This document shows, piece by piece, positions 5,312-5,313 of a stretch of DNA of 5,313 bases. The number at the start of each line of letters is the position of its first letter. Position 1 is the stretch's first letter. The translations under genes and the position numbers were made by a program. The notes below the pieces were generated by a model that had not been told where the DNA came from, made no database searches, and was given only the letters and a program-made list of their open reading frames with translations. Source of the DNA: Chloroflexota bacterium (GTDB taxonomy: Bacteria > Chloroflexota > Limnocylindria > Limnocylindrales > CSP1-4); the NCBI GenBank assembly GCA_021815005.1, contig JAKAHL010000159.1:1-5313 (forward strand), written 5' to 3'.

Positions 5312-5313
5312 GG

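Noticed and set aside
1..5313. Novel defence, mobile or biosynthetic system
   Set aside because: No transposase, recombinase, toxin-antitoxin pair, nuclease, synthase or linked enzyme cluster is present. The complete genes are common enzymes plus one unknown envelope-type protein.

Overview
The window is a gene-dense, very GC-rich bacterial segment. Strong third-position G/C keeps several frames open on both strands. It holds four complete genes that look native to one genome, plus a protein fragment of a different flavour at the left edge. The host is most likely an uncultivated high-GC soil or sediment lineage, such as Chloroflexota (Limnocylindria-like) or Actinomycetota. That placement is inferred from GC content, the style of the adenosine deaminase, and start signals of the leaderless type; no marker gene proves it.

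Layout, left to right. Positions 1-158 (minus strand) encode the N-terminal part of a secreted M16 zinc-peptidase-family protein, cut by the window edge and with no convincing start. Positions 160-280 are a short non-coding stretch with a degenerate 10-bp tandem repeat and a small hairpin. Positions 281-1789 (minus) are a full-length leucyl aminopeptidase (PepA, M17) with every metal and catalytic residue present. Positions 1790-1939 are a spacer with a hairpin and a 4 x 11-bp tandem repeat. Positions 1940-3043 (minus) encode an unrecognised Ala-rich membrane-anchored or exported protein with a Pro/Ala/Ser/Thr tail. An 85-bp gap with an 8-bp perfect hairpin follows. Positions 3129-4061 (minus) encode an atypical short-chain dehydrogenase (NAD-dependent epimerase / NDUFA9-like). 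A 188-bp divergent promoter region separates it from an adenosine-deaminase-family gene on the plus strand at 4250-5311.

The genes do not form an obvious pathway. PepA (peptide turnover) and the deaminase (purine salvage, or possibly a futalosine-pathway role) are housekeeping enzymes. The three complete minus-strand genes run in the same direction, but each gap carries a hairpin or its own start signals, so they need not be one operon. No mobile element, CRISPR array, RNA gene, toxin-antitoxin pair or defence system is visible.

The points most worth checking are: (1) the left-edge M16 fragment, which looks proteobacterial, lacks a signal peptide or ATG start and ends in a GC-rich micro-repeat, suggesting a chimeric contig end or a broken gene; (2) two TAnnnT boxes placed 6-7 nt before start codons, suggesting leaderless transcripts; (3) the missing catalytic Ser in the SDR protein; (4) the unknown helical anchored protein.
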